Position numbers and translations under genes: made by a program. Shown here in pieces: positions 18,759 to 27,185 of a stretch of 64,000 nucleotides of DNA. Location of the stretch: the NCBI RefSeq assembly GCF_000800255.1, contig NZ_CP009747.1:620001-684000 (forward strand). The letters run 5' to 3'. The notes beneath the pieces are model-generated. The model saw only the letters and a program-made list of their open reading frames with translations. It was not told the origin of the DNA and did no database searches. The number at the start of each line of letters is the position of its first letter. Position 1 is the first letter of the stretch. This DNA comes from Pseudomonas parafulva. Its GTDB lineage: Bacteria; Pseudomonadota; Gammaproteobacteria; Pseudomonadales; Pseudomonadaceae.

Positions 18759-18780
18759 CGCCCGGCCTGCGTGCCGGGCG
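18759..18780 (+). terminator. GC hairpin after the permease gene
   Basis: CGCCCGGC and GCCGGGCG form an 8-bp stem with a 6-base loop, 10 bases past the TAG. There is no T-run, so termination strength is uncertain. Confidence 0.5.
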
Positions 18781-18828
18781 TCCCTCGCCCCTGGGACAAA
18801 GCGCCACCTTGACGGGCGCATCGGCAAT

Positions 18829-18856
18829 TTGTTTGTGCTGGCATTTCAGTTACAAT
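18829..18856 (+). promoter_or_regulatory. Promoter for mqo
   Basis: TTGTTT (18829-18834) and TACAAT (18851-18856) are spaced 16 bp, a good sigma-70-type match in AT-rich DNA. The leader to the mqo ATG would be about 150 nt, long enough for post-transcriptional control. Confidence 0.55.
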
Positions 18857-19015
18857 CCGCAACCGTTTCAGCCCACCCGCGTCAATCAGACCAAAGGCTG
18901 TCGCGCTCTAAGGGTTCTCTGGCTGCCGAATAATGATCACAAAAAGCCTGCGCTGAAGAACAAGAAACACCCGGGCCAGCCACAGGCCCTCCGTTCTACT
19001 GACTGGAAGTGATCA

Positions 19016-20659
19016 ATGTTCAAGAAAGCTGGCAAGACCTTGCTGAGTCTGGCTGTCGCGGCGTCCTTCATGCAGGCGCACGCCGAAGACACCAAGAAAG
19101 TCGATGTGCTGCTGATCGGCGGCGGCATCATGAGCGCAACCCTGGGCGTCTGGCTCAACGAGCTGGAGCCGAGCTGGTCGATGGAGATGGTCGAGCGCCT
19201 CGATGGCGTCGCCGAAGAAAGCTCCAACGGCTGGAACAACGCCGGTACCGGCCACTCCGGCCTGGCCGAGATGAACTACACCCCGATCGATAAAGACGGC
19301 AACGTCAGCATCGCCAAGGCCGTTGAAATCAACGAAGCCTTCCAGGTGACCCGTCAGTTCCTCGCCTGGCAAGTGCGTCAGGGCGTGCTGAAGAACCCGC
19401 ACTCGTTCATCAACAGCACCCCGCACATGAGCTTCGTCTGGGGCGACGACAACATCAGTTACCTGAAGAAGCGCTACGAAGCGCTGCAGGCCAGCCCGCT
19501 GTTCCGCCCGATGCAGTACTCCGAGGACCACGCGCAAATCGCCAAGTGGGTTCCGCTGATGATGGAAGGCCGTGACCCGAACCAGAAACTGGCGGTCACC
19601 TGGACGCCGATCGGCACCGACGTCAACTGGGGTGAAGTGACCCGTCAGTACGTTAGCCACCTGCAGACCCGCGACAACTTCAAGCTGAAGCTGTCCAGCG
19701 AAGTGCGCGACATTACCCGTAACAAGGACGGCTCCTGGCACGTCGAGTACAAGAACCTGAAGACCGGTGACACTGCAGCCACCGACGCCAAGTTCCTGTT
19801 CATCGGTGCCGGTGGCGGCGCGCTGAAGCTGCTGCAGAAATCGGGCATTCCGCAGGCCGAAAACTACGGCGGCTTCCCGGTGGGCGGCTCGTTCCTGGTC
19901 ACGGAAAACCCGACGGTGGCCATGCAGCACATGGCCAAGGCCTACGGCGTTGCCTCCACTGGTGCACCGCCCATGTCGGTTCCGCACCTCGATACCCGCG
20001 TGCTGGACGGCAAGCGCGTGATCCTGTTCGGGCCATTCGCCACCTTCTCGCCGAAGTTCCTCAAGAACGGTTCGTACATGGACCTGCTGAGCAGCACCAC
20101 CGTGCATAACGTGTGGCCGATGACCCGCGTCGGCATCGACGAGTACCCGCTGGTGGAGTACCTCGCCGGCCAGCTGATGCTCTCCGACGACGAGCGCATG
20201 GAAGCCCTGCGCACCTACTTCCCGCACGCCAAGAAGGAAGACTGGCGCCTGTGGCAAGCCGGTCAGCGCGTGCAGATCATCAAGAAGGACCCGGAGAAGG
20301 GTGGCGTGCTGAAGCTGGGCACCGAAGTGGTGACGTCCGACGACCGTACCCTGGCCGCACTGCTGGGCGCCTCGCCGGGCGCATCGACCGCCGCACCGAT
20401 CATGATGGGTGTGCTGGAAAACGTGTTCAAGGACAAGGTCGCCACGCCTGAGTGGCAGGCGCGTCTGCACGAAATCGTACCGAGCTACGGCACCAAGCTG
20501 AACGACTCGCCTGCCGCCGTGCAGAAAGAGTGGAACTACACCGCCGAAGTGCTGCAACTGGACAAGCCGCCAGTGATCGACCAGAGCGTCGGCACCAGCA
20601 CGGGTGCTGCGTCGAGCGCACCGGTCGAAAGCAAGGCTGCCAACGACATGGCGCTGTAA
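19016..20659 (+). CDS. mqo: Malate:quinone oxidoreductase
   Basis: A 547-aa FAD-dependent enzyme that oxidises L-malate to oxaloacetate and passes electrons to quinone, replacing or aiding malate dehydrogenase. The FAD motif [16 protein letters not shown] is near residues 28-43, and [25 protein letters not shown] is diagnostic. The first 23 residues form a signal-peptide-like segment ending QAHA. The last 35 are a low-complexity Ser/Ala/Thr tail. Several pseudomonads have mqo paralogues with such ends. A strong terminator follows. Confidence 0.94.
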   Translation: MFKKAGKTLLSLAVAASFMQAHAEDTKKVDVLLIGGGIMSATLGVWLNELEPSWSMEMVERLDGVAEESSNGWNNAGTGHSGLAEMNYTPIDKDGNVSIAKAVEINEAFQVTRQFLAWQVRQGVLKNPHSFINSTPHMSFVWGDDNISYLKKRYEALQASPLFRPMQYSEDHAQIAKWVPLMMEGRDPNQKLAVTWTPIGTDVNWGEVTRQYVSHLQTRDNFKLKLSSEVRDITRNKDGSWHVEYKNLKTGDTAATDAKFLFIGAGGGALKLLQKSGIPQAENYGGFPVGGSFLVTENPTVAMQHMAKAYGVASTGAPPMSVPHLDTRVLDGKRVILFGPFATFSPKFLKNGSYMDLLSSTTVHNVWPMTRVGIDEYPLVEYLAGQLMLSDDERMEALRTYFPHAKKEDWRLWQAGQRVQIIKKDPEKGGVLKLGTEVVTSDDRTLAALLGASPGASTAAPIMMGVLENVFKDKVATPEWQARLHEIVPSYGTKLNDSPAAVQKEWNYTAEVLQLDKPPVIDQSVGTSTGAASSAPVESKAANDMAL

Positions 20660-20700
20660 GCCGTCTGGCGAAGGCCTGTCAGCAGACGGGCCTTCACCCG

Positions 20701-20742
20701 AAAAGCCACGAGGATCGCCACAGGCGGGCTCGTGGCTTTTTT
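20701..20742 (+). terminator. Intrinsic terminator after mqo
   Basis: AAAAGCCACGAG and CTCGTGGCTTTTTT form a 12-bp stem ending in six Ts, around a 16-base loop. Confidence 0.93.
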
Positions 20743-20779
20743 GTGCCTGAAGGGGTGGGGCTGGGTCGGAAGGCAGTCG

Positions 20780-20811
20780 TTGATAGAGGATATGCATGCA
20801 TTAATTATAAT
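20780..20811 (+). promoter_or_regulatory. Possible promoter of the tail-collar-like gene
   Basis: A consensus -10 hexamer TATAAT lies at 20806-20811 in an unusually AT-rich patch (20790-20855). TTGATA at 20780-20785 is the best -35, but the 20-bp spacing is long. The mRNA leader would carry the hairpin GCCGC-N6-GCGGC (20862-20877). Confidence 0.45.
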
Positions 20812-20909
20812 TGCGTTTATGCATTGAATGGTTATGCTTTTGTGCATATATTGAGTGTGTGCGCCGCTTTGTGGCGGCACAACGTCCAATTCACTCAAGG
20901 AACTTTACG

Positions 20910-21758
20910 ATGACTACGGTCTACTCCGCACAAAATGCCCTCCCTTTTTCTTCTCTTCCCACCACCAATGGCGTGGTTCAGCGTTTCCGCGCATCGGCTA
21001 CCAATGTGGCCGACGCTTCTTATGCACCGGATGGGCTAGCCGAAGCGCCCATTTACGGCTTGGCCGGTCGGCCACTGCAGGGTGACGAAATCGTGGCGGG
21101 TGGTAATGTCACACTGGTTTCCCATCAGGGTGGGTCGCTCAATAACGGCGCGCTGTGCTGGATCCTGCTCGAATGCGAAGGCGGCGCCCAGCAGGTCGCT
21201 AATGCCACACGTAGCCAACATGCTGTAACGCTGGGTCAGTTGTCTGGCTATGCAGGCGCAGCACCTGGTGATATCAAATACACCGCTGCCAGCGTTGCGA
21301 CGGAAGGTTGGCTCAAGGCCGACGGCGCGAATGTCTCGCGCACTGCATTCAGTGCCCTGTTCGCCGCGATTGGTACTACCTACGGCCAGGGTGATGGTTC
21401 TACAACCTTTACCTTGCCTGACCTGCGCGGTGAATTCATTCGCGGCCTCGACGGTGGCAGAGGCGTGGACCAGGATCGCGTCCTGGGATCCCGGCAGAAG
21501 GGCAGCCTTTATGCCTATGACACGACCGAAAGCAAACCCAATGGCATCTGGAGCGCCTCGGCGACCCAAAACACCGCTTCTGCATCACGTGTCGCAATGG
21601 GCGTCGATGCTTACTCGACAAGCGACTACGCCGGTGTGGCATTGGGGGGCGTGGATGCAACCGTGGTCTACCAACTGCCCGGCATGGCTGCGGACCGAGG
21701 CTACTCGGGCGTCATGCGGCCGCGTAACGTTGCCATGCTCGCGTTGATCAAGTACTGA
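20910..21758 (+). CDS. Phage tail-collar-domain protein (tail-fibre-like)
   Basis: A 282-aa protein. The N-terminal part (about 40-110) resembles a repeat unit found in Pseudomonas tail fibres (APIYGLAGRPLQGDEIVAGGNVTLVSHQG). A phage tail collar domain (about 119-190) follows, with GWLKADGANVSRTAFSALF and LPDLRGEFIRGLDGGRGVDQDR. The C-terminal end PRNVAMLALIKY is typical of this class. It starts at ATG 20910 after AAGGAAC. No other phage or tailocin gene is near. Its last 11 bp overlap the convergent LysR gene. Confidence 0.8.
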   Translation: MTTVYSAQNALPFSSLPTTNGVVQRFRASATNVADASYAPDGLAEAPIYGLAGRPLQGDEIVAGGNVTLVSHQGGSLNNGALCWILLECEGGAQQVANATRSQHAVTLGQLSGYAGAAPGDIKYTAASVATEGWLKADGANVSRTAFSALFAAIGTTYGQGDGSTTFTLPDLRGEFIRGLDGGRGVDQDRVLGSRQKGSLYAYDTTESKPNGIWSASATQNTASASRVAMGVDAYSTSDYAGVALGGVDATVVYQLPGMAADRGYSGVMRPRNVAMLALIKY

Positions 21759-22650
21759 TCTTCACAGTCGTCCCAAACAACGCCCGCGCGTGTTCGAAGC
21801 ACTGTTCGGCAATCGCCGGGCGCGGCTCGCTGCGGCGCAGCAGCAGGCCGACGGGGCTGTGGATGCTGGCGTCGGCCACCGGGACGATGCGCAGGTGCTC
21901 GTTCAGCGCTTCAAGGCCGCAGTCCAGCGGCATCACCGCGCAGCAGATGCCGGCGTTCACTGCCTGGATCAGTTGGAAGGTGGAGTCGCTTTCCAGCACT
22001 GCCTGGGGCGCCAGGCCGCGACTGCGGAAACTCAAGTCCAGGGACTGGCGGTAATGCATGCCTTTGCTCAGCAGGCCGAGCGGAACCCCTGCCAGCGCTT
22101 GCCACTGCAATTGCGCGTCTGGGAACTGGAAATGCCGGGTGTCGTGCAGCAGGCCCATGGTGGTGGTGCCCAGTTCGATCACTTCGAAGAAGGTGAGGTC
22201 GACCTGATCCAGGTAGCAAATACCCAGGTCCAGCTGATTGCGACTCAGGCCATCGACCACCTGCTGCGAGCTCAGCGAGCTCAATTGCAGGTGCAGTTCG
22301 GGGTATTTCTCGCGCAGCGGCAGTAGCAGCGCCATTGGATTGAAGCTGGCCAGCGGCACGCTGCCCAGGCGCAGGTTGCCGACTACTTGGCCGCGGCAAC
22401 TGGCGGCTTCGGCCTGCAGACCGTCGTGGGCGGCGAGCAGGGTCTTGGCCCAGGCCAGGATGCGCTCGCCGGCTTCGGTGAAGCCTTCGAAACGCTGGCC
22501 GCGCTCGACCAGCACCAGGTCCAGTTCTTCTTCCAGGTTGCGCAGGCGCATTGACAGGGTCGGCTGGGAAATGTGGCACAGCTCGGCGGCCTGGCCGAAA
22601 TGCCGAGTCTGGTCGAGGGCGATGAGGAACTTGAGCTGCTTGATGTCCAT
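21748..22650 (-). CDS. LysR-family transcriptional regulator
   Basis: A 300-aa LTTR. The winged HTH at about 1-60 (MDIKQLKFLIALDQTRHFGQAAELCHISQPTLSMRLRNLEEEL) is followed by an effector-binding domain (about 90-290). The frame opens further upstream, but the family starts at ATG 22650. The target is unknown. Neither neighbour is divergently placed to suggest one. It shares 11 bp at its 3' end with the tail-collar gene. Confidence 0.85.
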   Translation of the reverse strand: MDIKQLKFLIALDQTRHFGQAAELCHISQPTLSMRLRNLEEELDLVLVERGQRFEGFTEAGERILAWAKTLLAAHDGLQAEAASCRGQVVGNLRLGSVPLASFNPMALLLPLREKYPELHLQLSSLSSQQVVDGLSRNQLDLGICYLDQVDLTFFEVIELGTTTMGLLHDTRHFQFPDAQLQWQALAGVPLGLLSKGMHYRQSLDLSFRSRGLAPQAVLESDSTFQLIQAVNAGICCAVMPLDCGLEALNEHLRIVPVADASIHSPVGLLLRRSEPRPAIAEQCFEHARALFGTTVKIST

Positions 22651-22780
22651 GGTCCGGCCTGGCAAGAAAGGGGATCGGACGGGGCGTCGTGAAGAAGGGA
22701 CGCGCGTGCCGCCAGCGCCAGGGTGACGCAAAAGGCCAGCAGAGACAAATCGGTAGCGAAGCGCCTGGGCGCTGTTCGAC

Positions 22781-23674
22781 TCAGCTCAGCACATGCTCCA
22801 CCGGTTCGAGCAGCGGCGGCAACGGCTCGCCGAGCGCCGACAGCACGTCACGTTCGAGCAGGCGCACCAGCGAGTCGGTGGGCAAGTCGTTTTCGTCACG
22901 GCCGAAGGGGTCTTCCAGCTCATTGCCGATAGCGTCCAGGCCCAGGAACGTGTAGCTGACGATCGTGGTGAACAAGGGTGCCAGCCAGCCCAGTGGCTCG
23001 GCCAGGGCGAACGGCAGCAGCAGGCAGAAGATATAGATGGTGCGGTGCAGCAGCAGGGTGTAGGGGAAGGGCAGCGGCGTGCCTTTGATGCGCTCGCACG
23101 TGGCCTGCACCTCCGACAGCCCGACCAGGCGTTGCTCCAGCGTCATGTAGCGAAACTCGCTGATCCGTCCTTCGCTGGCCAGACGCGAGCAGCGCTCGCC
23201 AAGATCGCGCAGAATGCCATCGCAAACGTTGTGCGCCGAGATGTCCGCGTCCTTGGGCAGCCATGGCGTCGCGGCGTGCAGGTCGTCCTCGTTGCGCAGG
23301 CGCGCATTCAAGCCATGGGCGAAGGCGCACAGGCTGCGCAGCAACCGCGCACGCTGGGTTGAATCGTCGATCACTGCGCTTTCGCGCACGAACGAGCGCA
23401 CCTCGATGATCATCCGGCCCCAGGCCTTGCGGCCCTCCCACCAGCGGTCGTAGCAGGCGGTGCGAAAACTCATGAAGATCGACAGCGACAGCCCGAGCAG
23501 TGTGAAGGGCGTAGCGCTGACCGGGTAGAAGAACGCCGGGTAGTGCCGTTCGACCAACACGATCAGTGCGGCCAGCAGGGTCACCATCAGGCAGCGCACG
23601 GCAATGCGCTTGACCACGGAACCGCGCAAGGTGAACAACATGCGCAGCAGGTCGGTGTGAGCGTGGACGATCAA
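22781..23674 (-). CDS. Bestrophin-like anion channel (UPF0187/RFP-TM)
   Basis: A 297-aa membrane protein of the bacterial bestrophin family, with four hydrophobic segments (about 25-45, 55-75, 205-225 and 230-250). The family motifs are SLSIFMSFRTACYDRWWEGRKAWG and GLDAIGNELEDPFGRDENDLP. Known homologues are pentameric chloride or cation channels. The start is TTG 23674 by family alignment, preceded by GGA. An alternative is ATG 23641. It lies 21 bp beyond moaA on the same strand. Confidence 0.85.
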   Translation of the reverse strand: MIVHAHTDLLRMLFTLRGSVVKRIAVRCLMVTLLAALIVLVERHYPAFFYPVSATPFTLLGLSLSIFMSFRTACYDRWWEGRKAWGRMIIEVRSFVRESAVIDDSTQRARLLRSLCAFAHGLNARLRNEDDLHAATPWLPKDADISAHNVCDGILRDLGERCSRLASEGRISEFRYMTLEQRLVGLSEVQATCERIKGTPLPFPYTLLLHRTIYIFCLLLPFALAEPLGWLAPLFTTIVSYTFLGLDAIGNELEDPFGRDENDLPTDSLVRLLERDVLSALGEPLPPLLEPVEHVLS

Positions 23675-23695
23675 GGCAGTTCCAGAGACGGCCGA

Positions 23696-24700
23696 TCAGC
23701 CGCCGGTCATGTTCATGAAACGCAGGATCTGCACCTCGCCACCCACCTCGAAATGATGGCGGTAGGGCTTGAGGTGCAAGGCATCGCGGATCGCCTGGTC
23801 CAGACGGGCGCTGTCGCCAGGGTGGCTGCGCAATACCTGCTTGAGGTCCAGCGAGTGCTCGTTGCCCAGGCACAATAGCAGCCGGCCTTCGACGGTCAGG
23901 CGCACTCGGTTGCAGGTGGCGCAGAAGTTGTGGCTGTGCGGCGAGATGAAGCCGACCCGCGTCTGCGGGGCCTCGGTCAGGCGCCAGTAGCGGGCCGGGC
24001 CTTGGGAGGACTCGGCCGACTCGATCAGGCTGAAATGCTCGGCCAGGCGTTCGCGCACCGCGTCGCTGGAATAGAACGACTCGCCGCGCTCGTGCTCGTC
24101 GATCACCCCCAGGGGCATCTCCTCGATGAAGGTGATATCCAGTTCGCGATCAATGGCGAAACGCACCAGGTCGACCAGTTCGTGGTCGTTGCGGCCCTTG
24201 AGCACCACGCAATTGAGCTTGGTGCGGCGAAAACCGGCACGGCGCGCAGCGTCGATGCCCGCGATCACCTGGGCAAGGTCGCCGGTGCGGGTCAGGGCCT
24301 TGAAGCGCTGGGCGTCGAGGCTGTCCAGGCTGATGTTCAAGCGCGTCACGCCGGCATCGAACAGCGGTTGGGCCAGGCGCCCGAGCTGCGAGCCATTGCT
24401 GGTCAGGCACAGTTCGCGCAGGCCGGGCAGGGCGGCGATGCGCCCGCACAGCTCGACGATGCCCTGGCGCACCAAGGGTTCACCGCCGGTCAGGCGGATC
24501 TTGCGCGTGCCCATGGCGACGAAGCGCTCGGCCACCTGGTACAGCTCTTCGAGGCTGAGGATTTGCTGGCGCGGCAGGAACTGCATGTCTTCGGCCATGC
24601 AGTAGACGCAACGGAAGTCGCAACGGTCGGTGACCGACATCCGCAGGTAGTCGATTTTTCGGTTGAAATCGTCGATCAGGGCCGGCGGGTTCTGTTCCAC
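23696..24700 (-). CDS. moaA: GTP 3',8-cyclase MoaA
   Basis: A 334-aa radical-SAM enzyme that starts molybdenum-cofactor synthesis from GTP. Cys27, Cys31 and Cys34 (CDFRCVYC) bind the SAM [4Fe-4S] cluster. The C-terminal cluster cysteines are in [21 protein letters not shown], and the essential C-terminal Gly-Gly ends the protein. The start is GTG 24700. No other moa gene adjoins it. Confidence 0.95.
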   Translation of the reverse strand: MEQNPPALIDDFNRKIDYLRMSVTDRCDFRCVYCMAEDMQFLPRQQILSLEELYQVAERFVAMGTRKIRLTGGEPLVRQGIVELCGRIAALPGLRELCLTSNGSQLGRLAQPLFDAGVTRLNISLDSLDAQRFKALTRTGDLAQVIAGIDAARRAGFRRTKLNCVVLKGRNDHELVDLVRFAIDRELDITFIEEMPLGVIDEHERGESFYSSDAVRERLAEHFSLIESAESSQGPARYWRLTEAPQTRVGFISPHSHNFCATCNRVRLTVEGRLLLCLGNEHSLDLKQVLRSHPGDSARLDQAIRDALHLKPYRHHFEVGGEVQILRFMNMTGG

Positions 24701-24832
24701 GTTTGCGCTCGAAAGGAGGGGGCGGCGTTGTCGCCGCGCATGGGGTCCACGCTATAACCTGTGGGCAGGCACGTCAAATCGCTTTGGCCGACTGGACGAT
24801 AGGTGGGCTCTATCACGCTCCAGGCCCGGCAG

Positions 24833-25297
24833 TCAGCGTGACACCGGAAACGCGGTGGTGTACTTGATCTGCTCCATGGCGAAGCTGGAGGTGATGTTCG
24901 ACAACCCTTCGGTACAGGTGATCAGCCGCTTGTAGAAGCGGTCGTAGGCAGCGATGTCGCTGACCACCACGCGCAGCATGTAGTCCCAGTCGCCGGACAT
25001 GCGGTAGAACTCCATCACCTCCTCGAACGCGGTGACGGTACGGGCGAAGTCCTCCAGCCAGGCGCTGTCATGGCGCTGGGTCTTGAGTTGGACGAACACG
25101 CTCAGGCCCAGGTTCAACCGCTGTGGATCGAGCAAGGCCACGCGGCCGCGGATATACCCTTCGTCTTCCAGGCGCTTGACCCGCTTCCAGCACGGCGTGG
25201 TGGTGAGGTTGACGGCTTCGGCCAGGTCCTTGAGCGACAGCGAGGCGTCGCGTTGGAGCAGGGTGAGAATGTGCTGGTCGAAACTGTCCATTGCCAT
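24833..25297 (-). CDS. Lrp/AsnC-family transcriptional regulator
   Basis: A 154-aa feast/famine regulator. An N-terminal HTH (about 5-60, LKDLAEAVNLTTTPCWKRVKRLEDEGYIRG) is followed by a RAM/ligand domain with MSGDWDYMLRVVVSDIAAYDRF. It diverges from the cystathionine-lyase-family gene at 25446 across a 148-bp gap, so that gene is its likely target. Such Lrp-lyase pairs often sense and degrade sulfur amino acids. ATG 25297 or 25291 could be the start. Confidence 0.87.
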   Translation of the reverse strand: MAMDSFDQHILTLLQRDASLSLKDLAEAVNLTTTPCWKRVKRLEDEGYIRGRVALLDPQRLNLGLSVFVQLKTQRHDSAWLEDFARTVTAFEEVMEFYRMSGDWDYMLRVVVSDIAAYDRFYKRLITCTEGLSNITSSFAMEQIKYTTAFPVSR

Positions 25298-25445
25298 TGC
25301 GTGCGTGCCGGTGTGTGCGGAACAAGAAGTGCGCAGCCTAGCGCACTCGGGGAACGGCTGGCCACGGGCCTGTCGCTGCGGCGAGTCAGGGCCGGATATG
25401 CCATAGTGGCACTTTTCCCCGCCCCCAGTGCAGACGGACCCGATC

Positions 25446-26615
25446 ATGGCTGAAAAACCGCGCAGTTTCGCCACCCGAACCATCCATGCCGGCGAGCAGT
25501 CCAGCGTCGCCGACAACGCCATCTTCCCGGCCATCGTCACCTCCAGTTCGTTCATCAAGCGAGGTCTGGACGACCATCCCGAGTACGCCTACAGCCGCGT
25601 CGCCAACCCCACCCGGCATGCCTACGAGACCTGCGTTGCGGCGCTCGAAGAAGGCGTGGGTGCGGTGGCCTGCGCCTCGGGCGTGAGCGCCACTGCCACC
25701 GTGCTTGAACTGTTGCCCAAGGATGCCCATGTGGTGGTGATGAATGGGGTCTACGGCGGTACCTTCCGCCTGATGGAGGACTACCGTGCCCACACCAGTG
25801 GCCTGACCACCACCTATGTCGACCTCAACGACCTCGACGCGGTGGCGGCCGCGATCCGTCCGAACACGCAGATGATCTGGCTGGAGTCACCCACCAACCC
25901 GCTGCTGCACGTGGTGGACATTGCTGCATTGAGCGAACTGGCCCAGGCGCGCGGCATCCTCACCTGTATCGACAACACGTTCTGCTCGCCCTGGAACCAG
26001 CGGCCGATCACCCTTGGCGTGGACCTGGTGATGCACTCGGCCAGCAAGTACATCGGTGGCCATTCTGACCTGACCGGCGGTGTGGTGGTGGCTGGCAACC
26101 CCGAGTTGCTGACGCGCCTGCGCAAGATCAGCATGGCCGTGGGCGCGATCCAGGGCCCGTTCGACTGCTACCTGGCGCTGCGCGGCCTGAAAACCCTCGA
26201 CGTGCGCATGGAGCGCCAGTGCGCCAATGCCTTGCGCGTGGCGCAGCACCTGGAGCGTCACCCGCAGGTCGAGCAGGTGTTCTACCCAGGGTTGGAAAGC
26301 CATCCCCAGCACGCCCTGTGTCAGCGCCAGATGCGCAGCGGCGGCGCCGTGGTGGCGCTGCGGGTCAAGGGCGACCGGGCGGCGGTCAACCGACTGGTGG
26401 AGGCATTGTCGATCTTCGTGCTGGCCGATTCGCTGGGCGGTGTGGAGAGCATGATCAACCACTCCTGGAGCATGTCGCACAACTCGCTCAGCCCGCAGCA
26501 GAAGGCGACGATGGGGATCAGCGAGAACCTGGTGCGCTTGTCGATCGGCATCGAGGACTGCCGCGACCTGATCGAGGATCTGGAGGCGGGCTTGCAGGCG
26601 GCGGCCGTGGCGTGA
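25446..26615 (+). CDS. Cystathionine/methionine-lyase-family PLP enzyme
   Basis: A 389-aa Cys/Met-metabolism PLP enzyme. The PLP lysine is Lys201 (HSASKYIGGHSD), with Asp176 in IDNTF, Tyr103 in VYGGTF, and Tyr49/Arg51 in YAYSRVANPT. Methionine gamma-lyase has a Cys in the YGCTF position, but here it is Gly105, so gamma-lyase specificity for methionine is unlikely. Cystathionine gamma-synthase, gamma-lyase or a related C-S lyase all remain possible. ATG 25446 follows the divergent Lrp regulator. Confidence 0.8.
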   Translation: MAEKPRSFATRTIHAGEQSSVADNAIFPAIVTSSSFIKRGLDDHPEYAYSRVANPTRHAYETCVAALEEGVGAVACASGVSATATVLELLPKDAHVVVMNGVYGGTFRLMEDYRAHTSGLTTTYVDLNDLDAVAAAIRPNTQMIWLESPTNPLLHVVDIAALSELAQARGILTCIDNTFCSPWNQRPITLGVDLVMHSASKYIGGHSDLTGGVVVAGNPELLTRLRKISMAVGAIQGPFDCYLALRGLKTLDVRMERQCANALRVAQHLERHPQVEQVFYPGLESHPQHALCQRQMRSGGAVVALRVKGDRAAVNRLVEALSIFVLADSLGGVESMINHSWSMSHNSLSPQQKATMGISENLVRLSIGIEDCRDLIEDLEAGLQAAAVA

Positions 26616-26626
26616 CAGGAGAGGAC

Positions 26627-26653
26627 TGATCGCGGCGGGGGATGCCGCGATCA
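26627..26653. terminator. Hairpin between convergent genes
   Basis: TGATCGCGGC and GCCGCGATCA form a 10-bp perfect stem with a 7-base loop, between the lyase-family gene and the DUF465 gene. It has no T-tract. Confidence 0.6.
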
Positions 26654-26673
26654 GAGGGTCATTCAGCGAGGGG

Positions 26674-26910
26674 TCAGGCCTTGGGCGGATGGACGATCCG
26701 TTCGATCTTGTCCTTGATCAGCAGGCGCTCGCGACGCAGGCGGTTGACCGCCTCGTCGTTGGTGCCGTTGCCCTCGGCGGCCACCACCTCCTTGTCCTTG
26801 GCGTTGTATTCCTTGTGCAGCCGGTGCAGGTCGTGGTTGTTGTCGACCAGGGCCTGGAAGGCGTCTGCGCTGGTGTGCAGGTCGGCTAGCAGATCGTGCG
26901 GTACGGGCAT
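26674..26910 (-). CDS. DUF465 (YdcH-like) small protein
   Basis: A 78-aa helical protein. Signature features are ALVDNNHDLHRLHKEYNAKDKEV and the basic C-terminal helix LRRERLLIKDKIERIV. It is predicted to be a short antiparallel coiled coil. Function is unknown. ATG 26910 has AGGTG directly upstream. Expression is probably independent. Confidence 0.82.
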   Translation of the reverse strand: MPVPHDLLADLHTSADAFQALVDNNHDLHRLHKEYNAKDKEVVAAEGNGTNDEAVNRLRRERLLIKDKIERIVHPPKA

Positions 26911-27049
26911 CTTTTCACCTCGATTTCAGGGATTGCGGAAAGATCCTGCTGCTTCAGGATAGCTGTGTAAATGGACCGCCGCAGGGGCCAGAGGTGCAAT
27001 TCATCTTTTATGCCGTTGCCAAGCGTGAAGATGTGAAACTTTGTTAATC

Positions 27050-27074
27050 ATGAAATACACTTCATAACTTAATA
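27050..27074. promoter_or_regulatory. AT-rich palindromic region upstream of eptA-like gene
   Basis: ATGAA-N6-TTCAT (27050-27065) is a perfect inverted repeat, and ACTTAATAA follows at once. The stretch 27001-27120 is far more AT-rich than its surroundings. Phosphoethanolamine transferases are commonly controlled by PmrA- or ColR-type regulators. The spacing here does not match a canonical PmrA box, so the regulator is open. Confidence 0.4.
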
Positions 27075-27185
27075 ATCCTGAAGTTTTCACGAAAAATTGA
27101 TGGTAACTTCCCTAGAGTGCGGCCATCCAGCCAAGGTGCCCGATCGGTCGCGCCTGGTCGTTTCTCAACTTTAACGGCGAACGCC

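Noticed and set aside
20910..21758. Prophage or tailocin cluster
   Set aside because: Only one tail-like gene is present. Both neighbours are ordinary chromosomal genes, and I see no integrase, attachment repeats or lysis genes.
25446..26615. Calling the PLP enzyme MdeA (methionine gamma-lyase)
   Set aside because: The diagnostic cysteine of the YGCTF motif is glycine here, so the specific name is not supported.
27050..27074. Canonical PmrA box
   Set aside because: TTAAT words are present but not at the 11-bp spacing expected of a PmrA direct repeat.
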